Below, piece after piece: positions 1 through 7,594 of a stretch of DNA of 17,918 bases (its first letter is position 1; the number at the start of each line of letters is the position of its first letter). Under the pieces are notes generated by a model that worked only from the letters and a program-made list of their open reading frames with translations, had not been told where the DNA came from and searched no databases. Made by a program: the position numbers and the translations under genes. The stretch is from Collinsella aerofaciens. GTDB taxonomy: Bacteria > Actinomycetota > Coriobacteriia > Coriobacteriales > Coriobacteriaceae. The stretch is from contig JAUUSS010000042.1 in the NCBI GenBank assembly GCA_030841765.1, positions 1 through 17,918 of the forward strand. Reading direction: 5' to 3'.

Positions 1-1
1 C

Positions 2-26
2 AAAAAAGCTCCCATTGCTGGGAGCT
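2..26 (-). terminator. Intrinsic terminator after tRNA-Leu
   Basis: On the minus strand an 8-bp stem (AGCTCCCA / TGGGAGCT, positions 7-14 and 19-26) closes a GCAA tetraloop and is followed by a run of six T. This is a textbook Rho-independent terminator, 12 bases downstream of the tRNA 3' end. The plus strand has a weaker T run after the same stem, so some bidirectional activity is possible. Confidence 0.85.
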
Positions 27-37
27 CTTTCATTTAA

Positions 38-124
38 TGGTGCGGGCGAAAGGACTTGAACCTTCATGGGGTTGCCCCCATACGGACCTGAACCGTACGC
101 GTCTGCCAATTCCGCCACGCCCGC
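38..124 (-). tRNA. tRNA-Leu (anticodon CAG)
   Basis: The minus strand folds as a class II tRNA. The acceptor GCGGGCG (124-118) pairs with CGCCCGC near the 3' end. The D arm carries GGCAGAC, the anticodon stem is TACGG/CCGTA with loop TTCAGGT (anticodon CAG), the variable arm is long (TGGGG/CCCCA), and the T arm holds GTTCAAGTC. The 3' CCA is encoded (40-38). The long variable arm and the CAG anticodon identify a leucine tRNA reading CUG. The gene has its own promoter and terminator. Confidence 0.96.
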
Positions 125-135
125 GTGCAGGAATT

Positions 136-164
136 AGAATAACGGAGCGCTACCGCGAACGCAA
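136..164 (-). promoter_or_regulatory. Sigma-70-type promoter for tRNA-Leu
   Basis: On the minus strand TTGCGT (164-159) is followed, after exactly 17 bases, by TATTCT (141-136). The predicted start lies a few bases before the tRNA 5' end at 124. The promoter sits in the 43-bp gap after the tatD stop codon, so the tRNA is likely transcribed independently of tatD. Confidence 0.7.
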
Positions 165-167
165 GAA

Positions 168-1085
168 CTATTTTTGAAAAAGTTTGCAGGCATTTTCCCA
201 AGCTGCTCGCGCGATAGCCTCGGCATCCTCCCCCGTGCGATCAACACGGTCGTTAACCAGCGCATTTGCCGTAATGGAAATCATTGCGGGCTCGCACTCA
301 AGACCGCGGATGGGCTCCGGAGCCATATACGGGCAATCCGTCTCGAACAAAATTCGATCGAGTGAGGTTGCCGCAAATGCCTCGCGCACGTCGTCGTTGC
401 GCTTAAAGGTGGCCGCACCACCATAGGCGATATAGCAGCCCAGCTCCACAAAGCGCTCCATCGTGGCGCGGTCCTCGCCAAAGCAGTGCAGCACACAACC
501 GGCCTGGGGCACGCCCACCTCACGAAGCACGTTGTAGGCGTCCACGTGCGAGGTACGCTCCTGGTCCGTGTCCTCGTGACGCAGATGCAGCTCCACCGGC
601 ACGTTACGGCACACGGCAAGCTCGAGCTGGCGCGCCATGCAGTCAATCTGCACGTTATGGGGTGCCGGCGCGATGTCGTCGTCATAGTCCATGTGGTAGT
701 CCAGGCCGATCTCGCCAATACCGGCGCATAAGGGGTCATCAAGTGCGGCAACGACCTGTGCATGGACGTCGTCGGTATAGTCCGGCGCGCCATACGGATG
801 CACGCCGGCAAGATACTTGATCTGCGGGATATCCTGCATCGGCAGAATCTCGCGCGTCAGCCAGTCGCTATAGTCCGTCACGCTGCGTTTGTCTGCGATG
901 GGGTCGAACATCGTCACCAACAGGTCGACGCCCGCCACCTTGGCACGCACGAGCGTCTCAGGCACATCCTTGCCCCAGAACGAAAGCAGATGCGCATGCG
1001 TGTCGGCAAGCGGTGCCAAGGGCACGGGACAAGCAACCGTCTTCTTTTTCTTGGTAAACGTCACACGTTCGGCATTAGGCATCAT
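168..1085 (-). CDS. tatD: TatD-family metal-dependent hydrolase
   Basis: A 305-residue protein of the TatD (YcfH/YjjV-like) amidohydrolase-fold family, metal-dependent nucleases or phosphoesterases that act in the cytoplasm. Expected metal-site motifs appear in order: DTHAH (28-32), GEIGLDYH (E125), HLRH (H167), LHCFGE (H200) and FETDCPYM (D250). About 25 residues precede the first motif, slightly longer than usual, including a KKKK run. The start is ATGATG; the first ATG (1085) has GGAG about 7 bases upstream. The gene overlaps the end of rsmA by 11 bp, so the two are probably translationally coupled, a common rsmA-tatD neighbourhood. The in vivo substrate cannot be read from sequence: DNase activity is known for some members only. 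Confidence 0.9.
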   Translation of the reverse strand: MMPNAERVTFTKKKKTVACPVPLAPLADTHAHLLSFWGKDVPETLVRAKVAGVDLLVTMFDPIADKRSVTDYSDWLTREILPMQDIPQIKYLAGVHPYGAPDYTDDVHAQVVAALDDPLCAGIGEIGLDYHMDYDDDIAPAPHNVQIDCMARQLELAVCRNVPVELHLRHEDTDQERTSHVDAYNVLREVGVPQAGCVLHCFGEDRATMERFVELGCYIAYGGAATFKRNDDVREAFAATSLDRILFETDCPYMAPEPIRGLECEPAMISITANALVNDRVDRTGEDAEAIARAAWENACKLFQK

Positions 1086-1935
1086 GGATTAGCTCCTGGG
1101 CCAGACGGACAAAGTCAGCAACATCAAGCGTCTCGGCGCGCGTGGTGGGTGCAATACCGCAAGCCTCAAAGGCAGCATCGAGCACGTCCTTGGCAAAGCC
1201 GTTGGCGCTCATGGAATTGCGGATGGTCTTGCGACGCTGAGCAAATGCAGCATCAATCACGCGGGCCACAAATTCGCGATCGAGCCCCTCGGGCACCACG
1301 CCGTCAACACGGTCGATACGCACGACGGCCGAATCCACGTGCGGCGCCGGCATAAAGCAACGCGGCGGTACCTCAAAACGACCCGTCACCTGCGCATACA
1401 GGCCGAGCTTTGCCGTATAGCCGCCATAGGTCTTGTTGCCCGGCACTGCGGCAATGCGATCGGCAACCTCCTTTTGCACCATGACGACGGCACGCTTGAG
1501 CGCCGGCATCGTCTGGAAAAATTGCAAAATGATCGTCGCCGCCACGTTATAGGGCAAGTTCGCGACAAATACCGTGGGCTCGCCGCCGGCAGCCTGCTCA
1601 ATCTGCTCCGGGCCCACCTTAAGCGCGTCGCCCATGATAAAGCGGAAGTTGGCATAGTCGGCGGCGTGGGCGTCGAGCACCGGTTCGAGCTCAGGATCGG
1701 CCTCAATGGACGTAACGCACGCCGCCTCCTGCAGCAACGCAAGTGTCAACGTACCGCAACCCGGACCCACCTCGAGTACGCGCTCGTCACCTGCAAGCTC
1801 GGCAAGCTCGCAGATACGCTCGATCACATGATTGTCGATTAGAAAGTTCTGGCCCAGGCGATGCTTGGTCGCAAGGCCAAACTCCTCCAGCAGCTCCCTT
1901 GTTGCCGTGGGGTTTGCCAAAGGCGAAGTTGTCAT
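1075..1935 (-). CDS. rsmA: 16S rRNA dimethyladenosine transferase RsmA (KsgA)
   Basis: A 286-residue protein that by family membership dimethylates A1518 and A1519 in the 3'-terminal helix of 16S rRNA, using S-adenosylmethionine, late in small-subunit assembly. Visible motifs: HRLGQNFL (25-32) at the N-terminus; the SAM loop VLEVGPGCGTLT (53-64); the catalytic NLPYN (126-130); and the PPRCFMPAPHVDSAVV segment typical of KsgA. Length fits the family. The start is set by an ideal AAGGAGG five bases before ATG at 1935. It lies downstream of the metG terminator and overlaps tatD by 11 bp. No convincing separate promoter was found in the 107-bp gap before it, so some readthrough from metG may supply it. 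Confidence 0.96.
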   Translation of the reverse strand: MTTSPLANPTATRELLEEFGLATKHRLGQNFLIDNHVIERICELAELAGDERVLEVGPGCGTLTLALLQEAACVTSIEADPELEPVLDAHAADYANFRFIMGDALKVGPEQIEQAAGGEPTVFVANLPYNVAATIILQFFQTMPALKRAVVMVQKEVADRIAAVPGNKTYGGYTAKLGLYAQVTGRFEVPPRCFMPAPHVDSAVVRIDRVDGVVPEGLDREFVARVIDAAFAQRRKTIRNSMSANGFAKDVLDAAFEACGIAPTTRAETLDVADFVRLAQELIHDA

Positions 1936-1966
1936 AGTTGCCTCCTTAGCATGGTGGCTGCGTTTT

Positions 1967-2003
1967 GAAACAAAAGGGCATGGACCGTTGCGGCCATGCC
2001 CTT
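1967..2003 (-). terminator. Intrinsic terminator after metG
   Basis: On the minus strand AAGGGCATGG (2003-1994) and CCATGCCCTT (1983-1974) form a perfect 10-bp stem, with a possible small inner CCG/CGG pairing, followed by a T-rich tail TTGTTT. It lies 40 bp after the metG stop and about 40 bp before the rsmA start, separating two transcription units. Confidence 0.8.
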
Positions 2004-2042
2004 ACATCTAAACAGCAAATTGCCGATATGGCGCGCGGCGTC

Positions 2043-3644
<1,602 letters not shown>

Positions 3645-3713
3645 GGGGTCTGTCCTCCAGAAAAACGTTGCATACAGGGGATGATTCTAACGCAAGGGCT
3701 GGATATCCTCCAT

Positions 3714-4592
3714 CTATTGCATATCGAGCACCATGGCATAGACATCGCGCTTGCGGCGCGAATACTTCTGCGACAGGCGCTTTGCCACCGCGGAGGCGGG
3801 CTCGCCCTCCTCGAGCGCGGCGCGGATGTCCTCGCGCAGGGCCTCATCGGGATCTACGGCAGCGGCGCCAACCGGTGCGATGCCAGCCTCCTCGTCCTCG
3901 CTCGGCGGCGCGATGACCAGCGCAATCTCACCCTTCACCTCGCAGCGCGCACGCAGCTCTTCGACAAGCTGGGCGGCAGGCCCGCGCAGGACCTCCTCGT
4001 GCAGCTTGGTAAGCTCGCGACAGACGGCAACCTCGCGCTGGGGAAAGACCTCGGCCACGGCCTCGAGCGTCGCCACGATGCGATGTGGAGACTCGTAGAA
4101 GATGAGCGCACCGGGCACCACGGCAAGGCGCTGCAGCCGGCGCACGCGGTCGCCATGTTTGCGGCCCAGAAAGCCCTCGAAGAAGAAATGCTCGCAGGGA
4201 ATGCCGGACGAAACAAGTGCCGTGACGCATGCGGAAGGTCCGGGGATGACCTCGACGGGCACTTCGGCCTCGCGCGCGGCCTCGACCAGAGCCTGGCCGG
4301 GGTCAGACACACTCGGCATGCCAGCATCCGAGGCAAAGGCGAGGGTCTCCCCCGCCAGCAGGCGGTCGACCAGACCGGCTGCGCGACTTGTAATCACGTT
4401 CTCGTCGCAACGAACGAGCGGCTTGGAAATGCCCAGGTGCATCAGCAGCTTTGAGGTCACGCGCGTGTCCTCGCAGCAGATGGCATCGGCAGCGGCAAAC
4501 GCCTCTCCGACGCGCGGAGACAGGTCGCCCAGGTTACCGATGGGCGTACCGACCACGTAAAGTTTGCCCGTACGGGCGCTGTTTTGCGTCAT
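3714..4592 (-). CDS. rsmI: 16S rRNA (cytidine(1402)-2'-O)-methyltransferase RsmI
   Basis: A 292-residue protein of the tetrapyrrole-methylase fold, expected to 2'-O-methylate C1402 in the decoding centre of 16S rRNA. Visible motifs: YVVGTPIGNLGDLSPR (12-27), CEDTR (40-44), SDAGMPSVSDPG (88-99), IPGPSA (116-121), FFFEGFLGRK (136-145) and FYESPHR. The C-terminal tail resembles the small helical domain of RsmI (KRLSQKYSRRKRDVY). In the SDAG loop a Met-Pro-Ser replaces the commoner Thr-Pro, a mild variation. It starts 6 bp after the upstream GH5-like gene with a weak AGG ribosome-binding site, so it probably depends on that gene's transcript. Confidence 0.95.
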   Translation of the reverse strand: MTQNSARTGKLYVVGTPIGNLGDLSPRVGEAFAAADAICCEDTRVTSKLLMHLGISKPLVRCDENVITSRAAGLVDRLLAGETLAFASDAGMPSVSDPGQALVEAAREAEVPVEVIPGPSACVTALVSSGIPCEHFFFEGFLGRKHGDRVRRLQRLAVVPGALIFYESPHRIVATLEAVAEVFPQREVAVCRELTKLHEEVLRGPAAQLVEELRARCEVKGEIALVIAPPSEDEEAGIAPVGAAAVDPDEALREDIRAALEEGEPASAVAKRLSQKYSRRKRDVYAMVLDMQ

Positions 4593-4598
4593 ATCAAC

Positions 4599-5660
4599 CT
4601 ATTCAATCATGCCGCGCTCGAGCGTGCCGAGTGCCGCGCGGGCGTCCCATGCCGCGATGCGCTTCTCGGTCTTCCACGTTTGGAAGAACCAGCCAGCCGC
4701 CGGCGCGAACGAGGCCAGCTGGTTGGCGATAAACACGCGCTCGTAGGCATTGCGGCCCTCGGGCGTAACCGACGAGTTGGCGAAGATCGCCGCGCCCGAC
4801 CATTCGCCCACCAACACGGGGAACCCGGTCGCAATCGCCTCTTTAAGCTCACGCTTGTTGCGCGAGATCGCCGTGGTCAGGCCGCGAGGGCTCGTGATGT
4901 CGAGCGCGTATTCGTCGCGGTAATGGTACAGATGGAGGTCCATGTAGACATTCTTGTACTTTGCGCCGCGCATAAAGTGCTTCCACTCGCCAGGGTGTCC
5001 CGAGGAGGAAAAGACGACGATCTTGTCCTCGGGCATATACGAACGGACGAGCTCATAGGCGTCGCGATAGAAGTTACGCAGGTAATGCGCCGGAATACCA
5101 TCCGTCATGGTAAAGAGACTCTTGCGGACGCTCATCTGCGGCGTATCCAGCAACTCAATGCCAAGCAGGCTCTCGGCCTCACCGTATCGATCGGCCAGGC
5201 GCTCGAGCACGTCGAGTGCGACATGGCGACCGTTGGTGGAAGAATGCCACTCGGCGACGGTCTCCGGCGTGGTGGGCGAATCGTTGGAGTCACCTTGACC
5301 GCCGGGCACAGTCGCCAAATCGAGCAGCACGCGGATGTTGTACTTAGCGGCCCACTCAATCGCGCGATCGATATAGTCAACGACCGAGATGTACGAGGCG
5401 TCGGATTCCTGCGAGCCAAAAGCATACCACGGCACCGGTAGACGTACGGCGTTGAGGCCGATCTGTGCCATACGGCGAAAATCGTCCTCGCTCACAAACG
5501 TCTCGTAATGACGGCGCATGCGCTCGTTATAGGCAGCGGTGCCCATGGCCTCTTGCAGCTCCGCCGCATTGGATGCACCGGTCGCCGCATAGAGCGACGG
5601 GGTCACCCAGGGCTCGGGAATAAACCAGCCAGAGAGATTAACGCCGAGAATCCTCTCCAT
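4599..5660 (-). CDS. GH5-like protein (exo-1,3-glucanase type) with altered catalytic motif
   Basis: A 353-residue TIM-barrel protein resembling the GH5 exo-beta-1,3-glucanase group. The N-terminus LGVNLSGWFIPEPWVTPSLY (5-24) matches the usual GVNLGGWLVLEPW-type opening. NAVRLPVPWYAFG (70-82), the nucleophile strand VLVGEWSGA (282-290, E286) and GWFFQTWK (323-330) also fit. However, the acid/base strand, normally GIELLNEP, reads GIELLDTP (167-174), so Asp-Thr replaces Asn-Glu. The usual DLH reads DLA (114-116). No signal peptide is visible, so it is probably cytoplasmic. The chosen ATG (5660) has AAGGGGG five bases upstream; the frame stays open 64 codons further, but that extension is Arg-rich and looks non-coding. 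It may be a hydrolase with changed chemistry or a non-catalytic sugar-binding protein. Confidence 0.8.
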   Translation of the reverse strand: MERILGVNLSGWFIPEPWVTPSLYAATGASNAAELQEAMGTAAYNERMRRHYETFVSEDDFRRMAQIGLNAVRLPVPWYAFGSQESDASYISVVDYIDRAIEWAAKYNIRVLLDLATVPGGQGDSNDSPTTPETVAEWHSSTNGRHVALDVLERLADRYGEAESLLGIELLDTPQMSVRKSLFTMTDGIPAHYLRNFYRDAYELVRSYMPEDKIVVFSSSGHPGEWKHFMRGAKYKNVYMDLHLYHYRDEYALDITSPRGLTTAISRNKRELKEAIATGFPVLVGEWSGAAIFANSSVTPEGRNAYERVFIANQLASFAPAAGWFFQTWKTEKRIAAWDARAALGTLERGMIE

Positions 5661-5921
5661 CACGGCCCCCTTCGAATCGTGCAGGCTTGGCCCGCATCGT
5701 ATTGCATAGGATAAGTATCGTTTTGAGTATACCCGCGCGTGCGGACAGGCGACCGAACGGTCTGTAAAGTGACGCGAAAGTGGGAGGAATGTCTGGGGCG
5801 GGCGGACTCGGAATGGTGCGACGAGGTGTGTACGCGCGCCGGAGGCAGGCACCGGAAAGCGCGTCCCGTTCTATCGCTCAATAATGGGGCGCATTTTCCG
5901 CAGAACCCTACATAAAAGAAA
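5661..5921 (-). promoter_or_regulatory. Intergenic region before the GH5-like gene; possible -10 box
   Basis: No convincing gene was found between the GH5-like start and the tRNA-Phe terminator. On the minus strand TATACT (5731-5726) is a near-consensus -10 element about 66 bases before the GH5-like start, but no good -35 element sits 16-18 bases upstream. The nearby 5710-5700 segment is AT-rich. The promoter assignment is tentative. Confidence 0.3.
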
Positions 5922-5943
5922 AGGACCCCTTTGCAGAGGTCCT
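5912..5943 (-). terminator. Intrinsic terminator after tRNA-Phe
   Basis: On the minus strand AGGACCTCT (5943-5935) pairs with AGGGGTCCT (5930-5922): nine pairs with one G-T wobble around a GCAA loop. TTTTCTTTTA follows. It lies 13 bases beyond the tRNA 3' end. Confidence 0.85.
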
Positions 5944-5956
5944 AGTCAATTCAAGG

Positions 5957-6029
<73 letters not shown>

Positions 6030-6040
6030 ATTTGAGGTGT

Positions 6041-6055
6041 GCCTTGTTTCAAGGC
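6041..6055 (-). other. Hairpin at the 5' end of the tRNA-Phe precursor
   Basis: GCCTTG-AAA-CAAGGC is a perfect 6-bp stem with a 3-nt loop. Its outer end coincides with the start site predicted from the -10 box at 6062-6067, so the primary transcript would begin with this hairpin, 11 bases before the mature tRNA. It may stabilise the precursor or affect 5' processing; this is inference. Confidence 0.45.
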
Positions 6056-6061
6056 TTGATT

Positions 6062-6114
6062 AGTATAACCAAGGACGCGTTCCGGTCAACCGAGAATTTC
6101 AAAAAAGTTTTTGA
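6062..6114 (-). promoter_or_regulatory. Strong sigma-70 promoter for tRNA-Phe with UP-like element
   Basis: On the minus strand TTGACC (6089-6084), a 16-bp spacer and TATACT (6067-6062) form a near-consensus promoter. Directly upstream, A/T tracts form the palindrome TCAAAAACTTTTTTGA (6114-6099), placed where an alpha-subunit UP element would sit. This suits a highly expressed stable-RNA gene. Confidence 0.75.
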
Positions 6115-6152
6115 GCACAGCCTCGGTTCTTTAAATCGGCACGTCAGAGGCA

Positions 6153-6437
6153 TCAGCCGGCAGCAAGAAGTTTTTCGCTCAGAGCCGCACGGGCAAACTC
6201 ACTTGGCGTCATCCCCTCGGCAGCCGCCCGTCGACGAATGGCCTCCTTCATTCCCAGAGGAATCTTGACCGACAGCGTTGCCGTCCCCTCACCTGAGAGT
6301 GGGGGCCGTCCATGCACGATCCCACCAACGGTGTGTTCGCCATCCGGAAACTCTCCGCGCTCGTACGACTCGCACCACGCGTCAATCATTTCATCCGTTA
6401 CAACCTGACCATTAGCGGCCGTATACGTCTTGCCCAT
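6153..6437 (-). CDS. Ribbon-helix-helix antitoxin-like protein
   Basis: About 94 residues. The C-terminal half, TATLSVKIPLGMKEAIRRRA followed by a helix containing GMTPSEFARAAL, has the beta-strand/helix/helix pattern of Arc/CopG (RHH) DNA-binding proteins. The N-terminal half is acidic (DEMIDAWCESYERGEFPDG) and could be the partner-binding part. The start is ATGATG at 6440 or 6437; the second fits better because AAAGGGG lies six bases before it. Either ATG overlaps the stop of the upstream partner, so the two are coupled. By analogy with toxin-antitoxin operons it would bind and neutralise the partner and repress the shared promoter, possibly at the palindrome at 6729-6743. That function is inferred, not shown. 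Confidence 0.7.
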   Translation of the reverse strand: MGKTYTAANGQVVTDEMIDAWCESYERGEFPDGEHTVGGIVHGRPPLSGEGTATLSVKIPLGMKEAIRRRAAAEGMTPSEFARAALSEKLLAAG

Positions 6438-6707
6438 CATCGACCCCTTTGCCGAGCCCGTTCAATCTCCTGCCAAAATTTCTTCTGGACTGGAGACAAG
6501 GCATGAATGATAAGCCACCCACGGACAAGCTCGACCGCGACAAGCTCCACGCTTCGTCCGTCTGGGAGCCATCCAATCGCAAGCCATCTCGGCGGCTCGT
6601 CCTTCGACTCGCGACGAATGCACTCAGTAACCGCAAGCCAAGCGCTAAGCACCTGCTTTTCCGTCAGGTGCTTTTTAGCGTTGGGATGGATCTCAACATC
6701 CGTGCAT
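6437..6707 (-). pseudogene. Toxin-like partner gene with an apparent one-base frameshift near its start
   Basis: The readable frame ends PPRWLAIGWLPDGRSVELVA, then WLIIHALSPVQKKF, resembling small toxin-like proteins paired with RHH antitoxins (a BrnT-like arrangement, toxin first). As it stands, the only in-frame start is GTG at 6652, inside a hairpin and without a ribosome-binding site. The same frame upstream reads DVEIHPNAKKHLTEKQVL, which looks like genuine coding sequence but has no start. An ATG at 6707 preceded by GGAGGAGAAG is one base out of frame and stops after four codons. Removing one G at 6700-6701 would join ATG-CAC to this frame and give an 89-residue protein. The gene is either inactivated, wrongly sequenced, or translated unusually. 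The family assignment is weak. Confidence 0.5.
6647..6673. repeat. 9-bp perfect inverted repeat inside the toxin-like gene
   Basis: AAGCACCTG (6647-6655) and CAGGTGCTT (6665-6673) flank a 9-nt loop, with CGCT/AGCG able to extend the stem across a bulge. On the plus strand it is followed by TTT, resembling an intrinsic terminator, but no plus-strand gene precedes it. On the minus strand it buries the GTG at 6652. Confidence 0.55.
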
Positions 6708-6728
6708 CTTCTCCTCCATCTTACCCAA

Positions 6729-6743
6729 TTTCGTATAACGAAA
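6729..6743. promoter_or_regulatory. Palindrome before the toxin-antitoxin-like pair, candidate operator
   Basis: TTTCGT-TAT-ACGAAA is a perfect 6-bp inverted repeat with a 3-bp centre, and it contains a TATACG that could serve as a minus-strand -10 element (TTGGCG lies 15 bases upstream). It sits 22 bases before the ATG at 6707. RHH antitoxins usually bind such palindromes over their own promoters, so this is a reasonable autoregulatory site. Confidence 0.45.
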
Positions 6744-6761
6744 GTCCGCTATCGCCAATTC

Positions 6762-7121
6762 TTAAGCCGGCACGCGTTGGAGAGCAGGGGTCGAAACAAT
6801 GATTGAAGGGCGCTCTAATGCGGCCCAGGCGCCGGGGCAGGAGCACATACGCCAGGGACGTACGTTTTCGTAGCGCGCGAGGATATTGCCGTCGCGATCG
6901 ATGAAGGCGATGTCGATAGGATAGGCCATAAAACACGTATGGACCGAAGAGCAGCGTGGAAATGCCATGACGAGCGGCAGACCGTTGGCGGCAACCGGGC
7001 ACCGTCCCAGCATGCCGCGCAGGCGCACGGCAAACGACTCCGCCACCGCAAACTCGGCCGGCGTCCAGCCCAGCCTATTGAGTGCCCGCGCGTAGGCGAT
7101 GTAGGACGAGACCGCGGTCAC
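6762..7121 (-). CDS. DUF192 family protein, last gene of the Tad operon
   Basis: About 119 residues. The core, MLGRCPVAANGLPLVMAFPR, then TCFMAYPIDIAFIDRDGNIL and a final CPGAWAALE, matches the DUF192 pattern (GLMGR...FPF...FWMKNTPIPLDIAFLD...E-PAG). Function is not established; DUF192 proteins are often secreted or found beside Tad genes. The GTG start at 7121 overlaps the upstream tadE-like stop as GTGA, with GGGGG seven bases upstream. An upstream ATG (7226) would extend it into the neighbour and is less likely. Compared with usual members it is cysteine-rich (CSSVHTCF, CSCPG). No signal peptide is evident. Its position makes it an accessory of pilus assembly by context only. Confidence 0.75.
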   Translation of the reverse strand: MTAVSSYIAYARALNRLGWTPAEFAVAESFAVRLRGMLGRCPVAANGLPLVMAFPRCSSVHTCFMAYPIDIAFIDRDGNILARYENVRPWRMCSCPGAWAALERPSIIVSTPALQRVPA

Positions 7122-7594
7122 ATGACCACCCCCGGACGCCATGGATCGACCGTCACCGCGCGCTCGTGTGACAACTTTGCCGGTGCCCGCAGCGAAACGC
7201 CGGCGATGCTGAGCGAGCTCGGCCACGGCTCATAGCGCATGGTGCAGGTGTAGGTCCTAAACGTGCCGGAAAGCGAAAGCAAACCGCCATCCGATGTCGT
7301 CGCACCCTGTTCGCTCGAGACCTCGATCAGCAAGTCATAGCCTTCCATGGCATGTTGGATCTGAGCCTGAACGGTCGCGGAAGCATCGATGGAGCTGCCA
7401 TCGCCCTCCCCGCTCGGCGCCACGGCATGTGCTAGCACGATATCGGGCACCACGCGATCGAAGCGTGCGACCGCACCGGCAAAGACCATGACGTTGTACA
7501 CGATAAGCGCCAGAACCAGCAGGACGGGCGTGACCACGGCCATCTCGACCGTCGCCTGGGCGCGCTCCTCGCAAAGGCGCGTGCGGATGCCCAT
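7118..7594 (-). CDS. TadE-like pseudopilin (second copy)
   Basis: A 158-residue protein with a short basic N-terminus and one hydrophobic helix: RAQATVEMAVVTPVLLVLAL (11-30) and onward. This is the TadE class: a prepilin-like segment with Glu at +5 if cleavage falls after Ala12. The rest is a predicted extracytoplasmic domain of about 120 residues with two or more beta-rich stretches (LLIEVSSEQG, LLSLSGTFRTYTCTM). TadE-type minor pilins are thought to help initiate or anchor the Flp pilus. The start ATG overlaps the stop of the previous gene as TAATG, preceded by GGTGGG. A longer frame upstream lies inside the previous gene and is rejected. It overlaps the DUF192 gene by 4 bp. Confidence 0.8.
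   Translation of the reverse strand: MGIRTRLCEERAQATVEMAVVTPVLLVLALIVYNVMVFAGAVARFDRVVPDIVLAHAVAPSGEGDGSSIDASATVQAQIQHAMEGYDLLIEVSSEQGATTSDGGLLSLSGTFRTYTCTMRYEPWPSSLSIAGVSLRAPAKLSHERAVTVDPWRPGVVM

Noticed and set aside
5661..5852. N-terminal extension of the GH5-like protein as a possible signal peptide
   Set aside because: The extra 64 codons encode an Arg-rich segment without a hydrophobic core, while a good ribosome-binding site precedes the ATG at 5660.
6240..6455. Short plus-strand frames across the toxin-antitoxin-like region
   Set aside because: No ribosome-binding sites or family features; the opposite strand carries the RHH pattern.
7122..7226. Upstream ATG for the DUF192 gene
   Set aside because: It would overlap tadE by more than 100 bp; the GTG at 7121 with a GTGA overlap and a nearby G-rich ribosome-binding site is more consistent with the other junctions.
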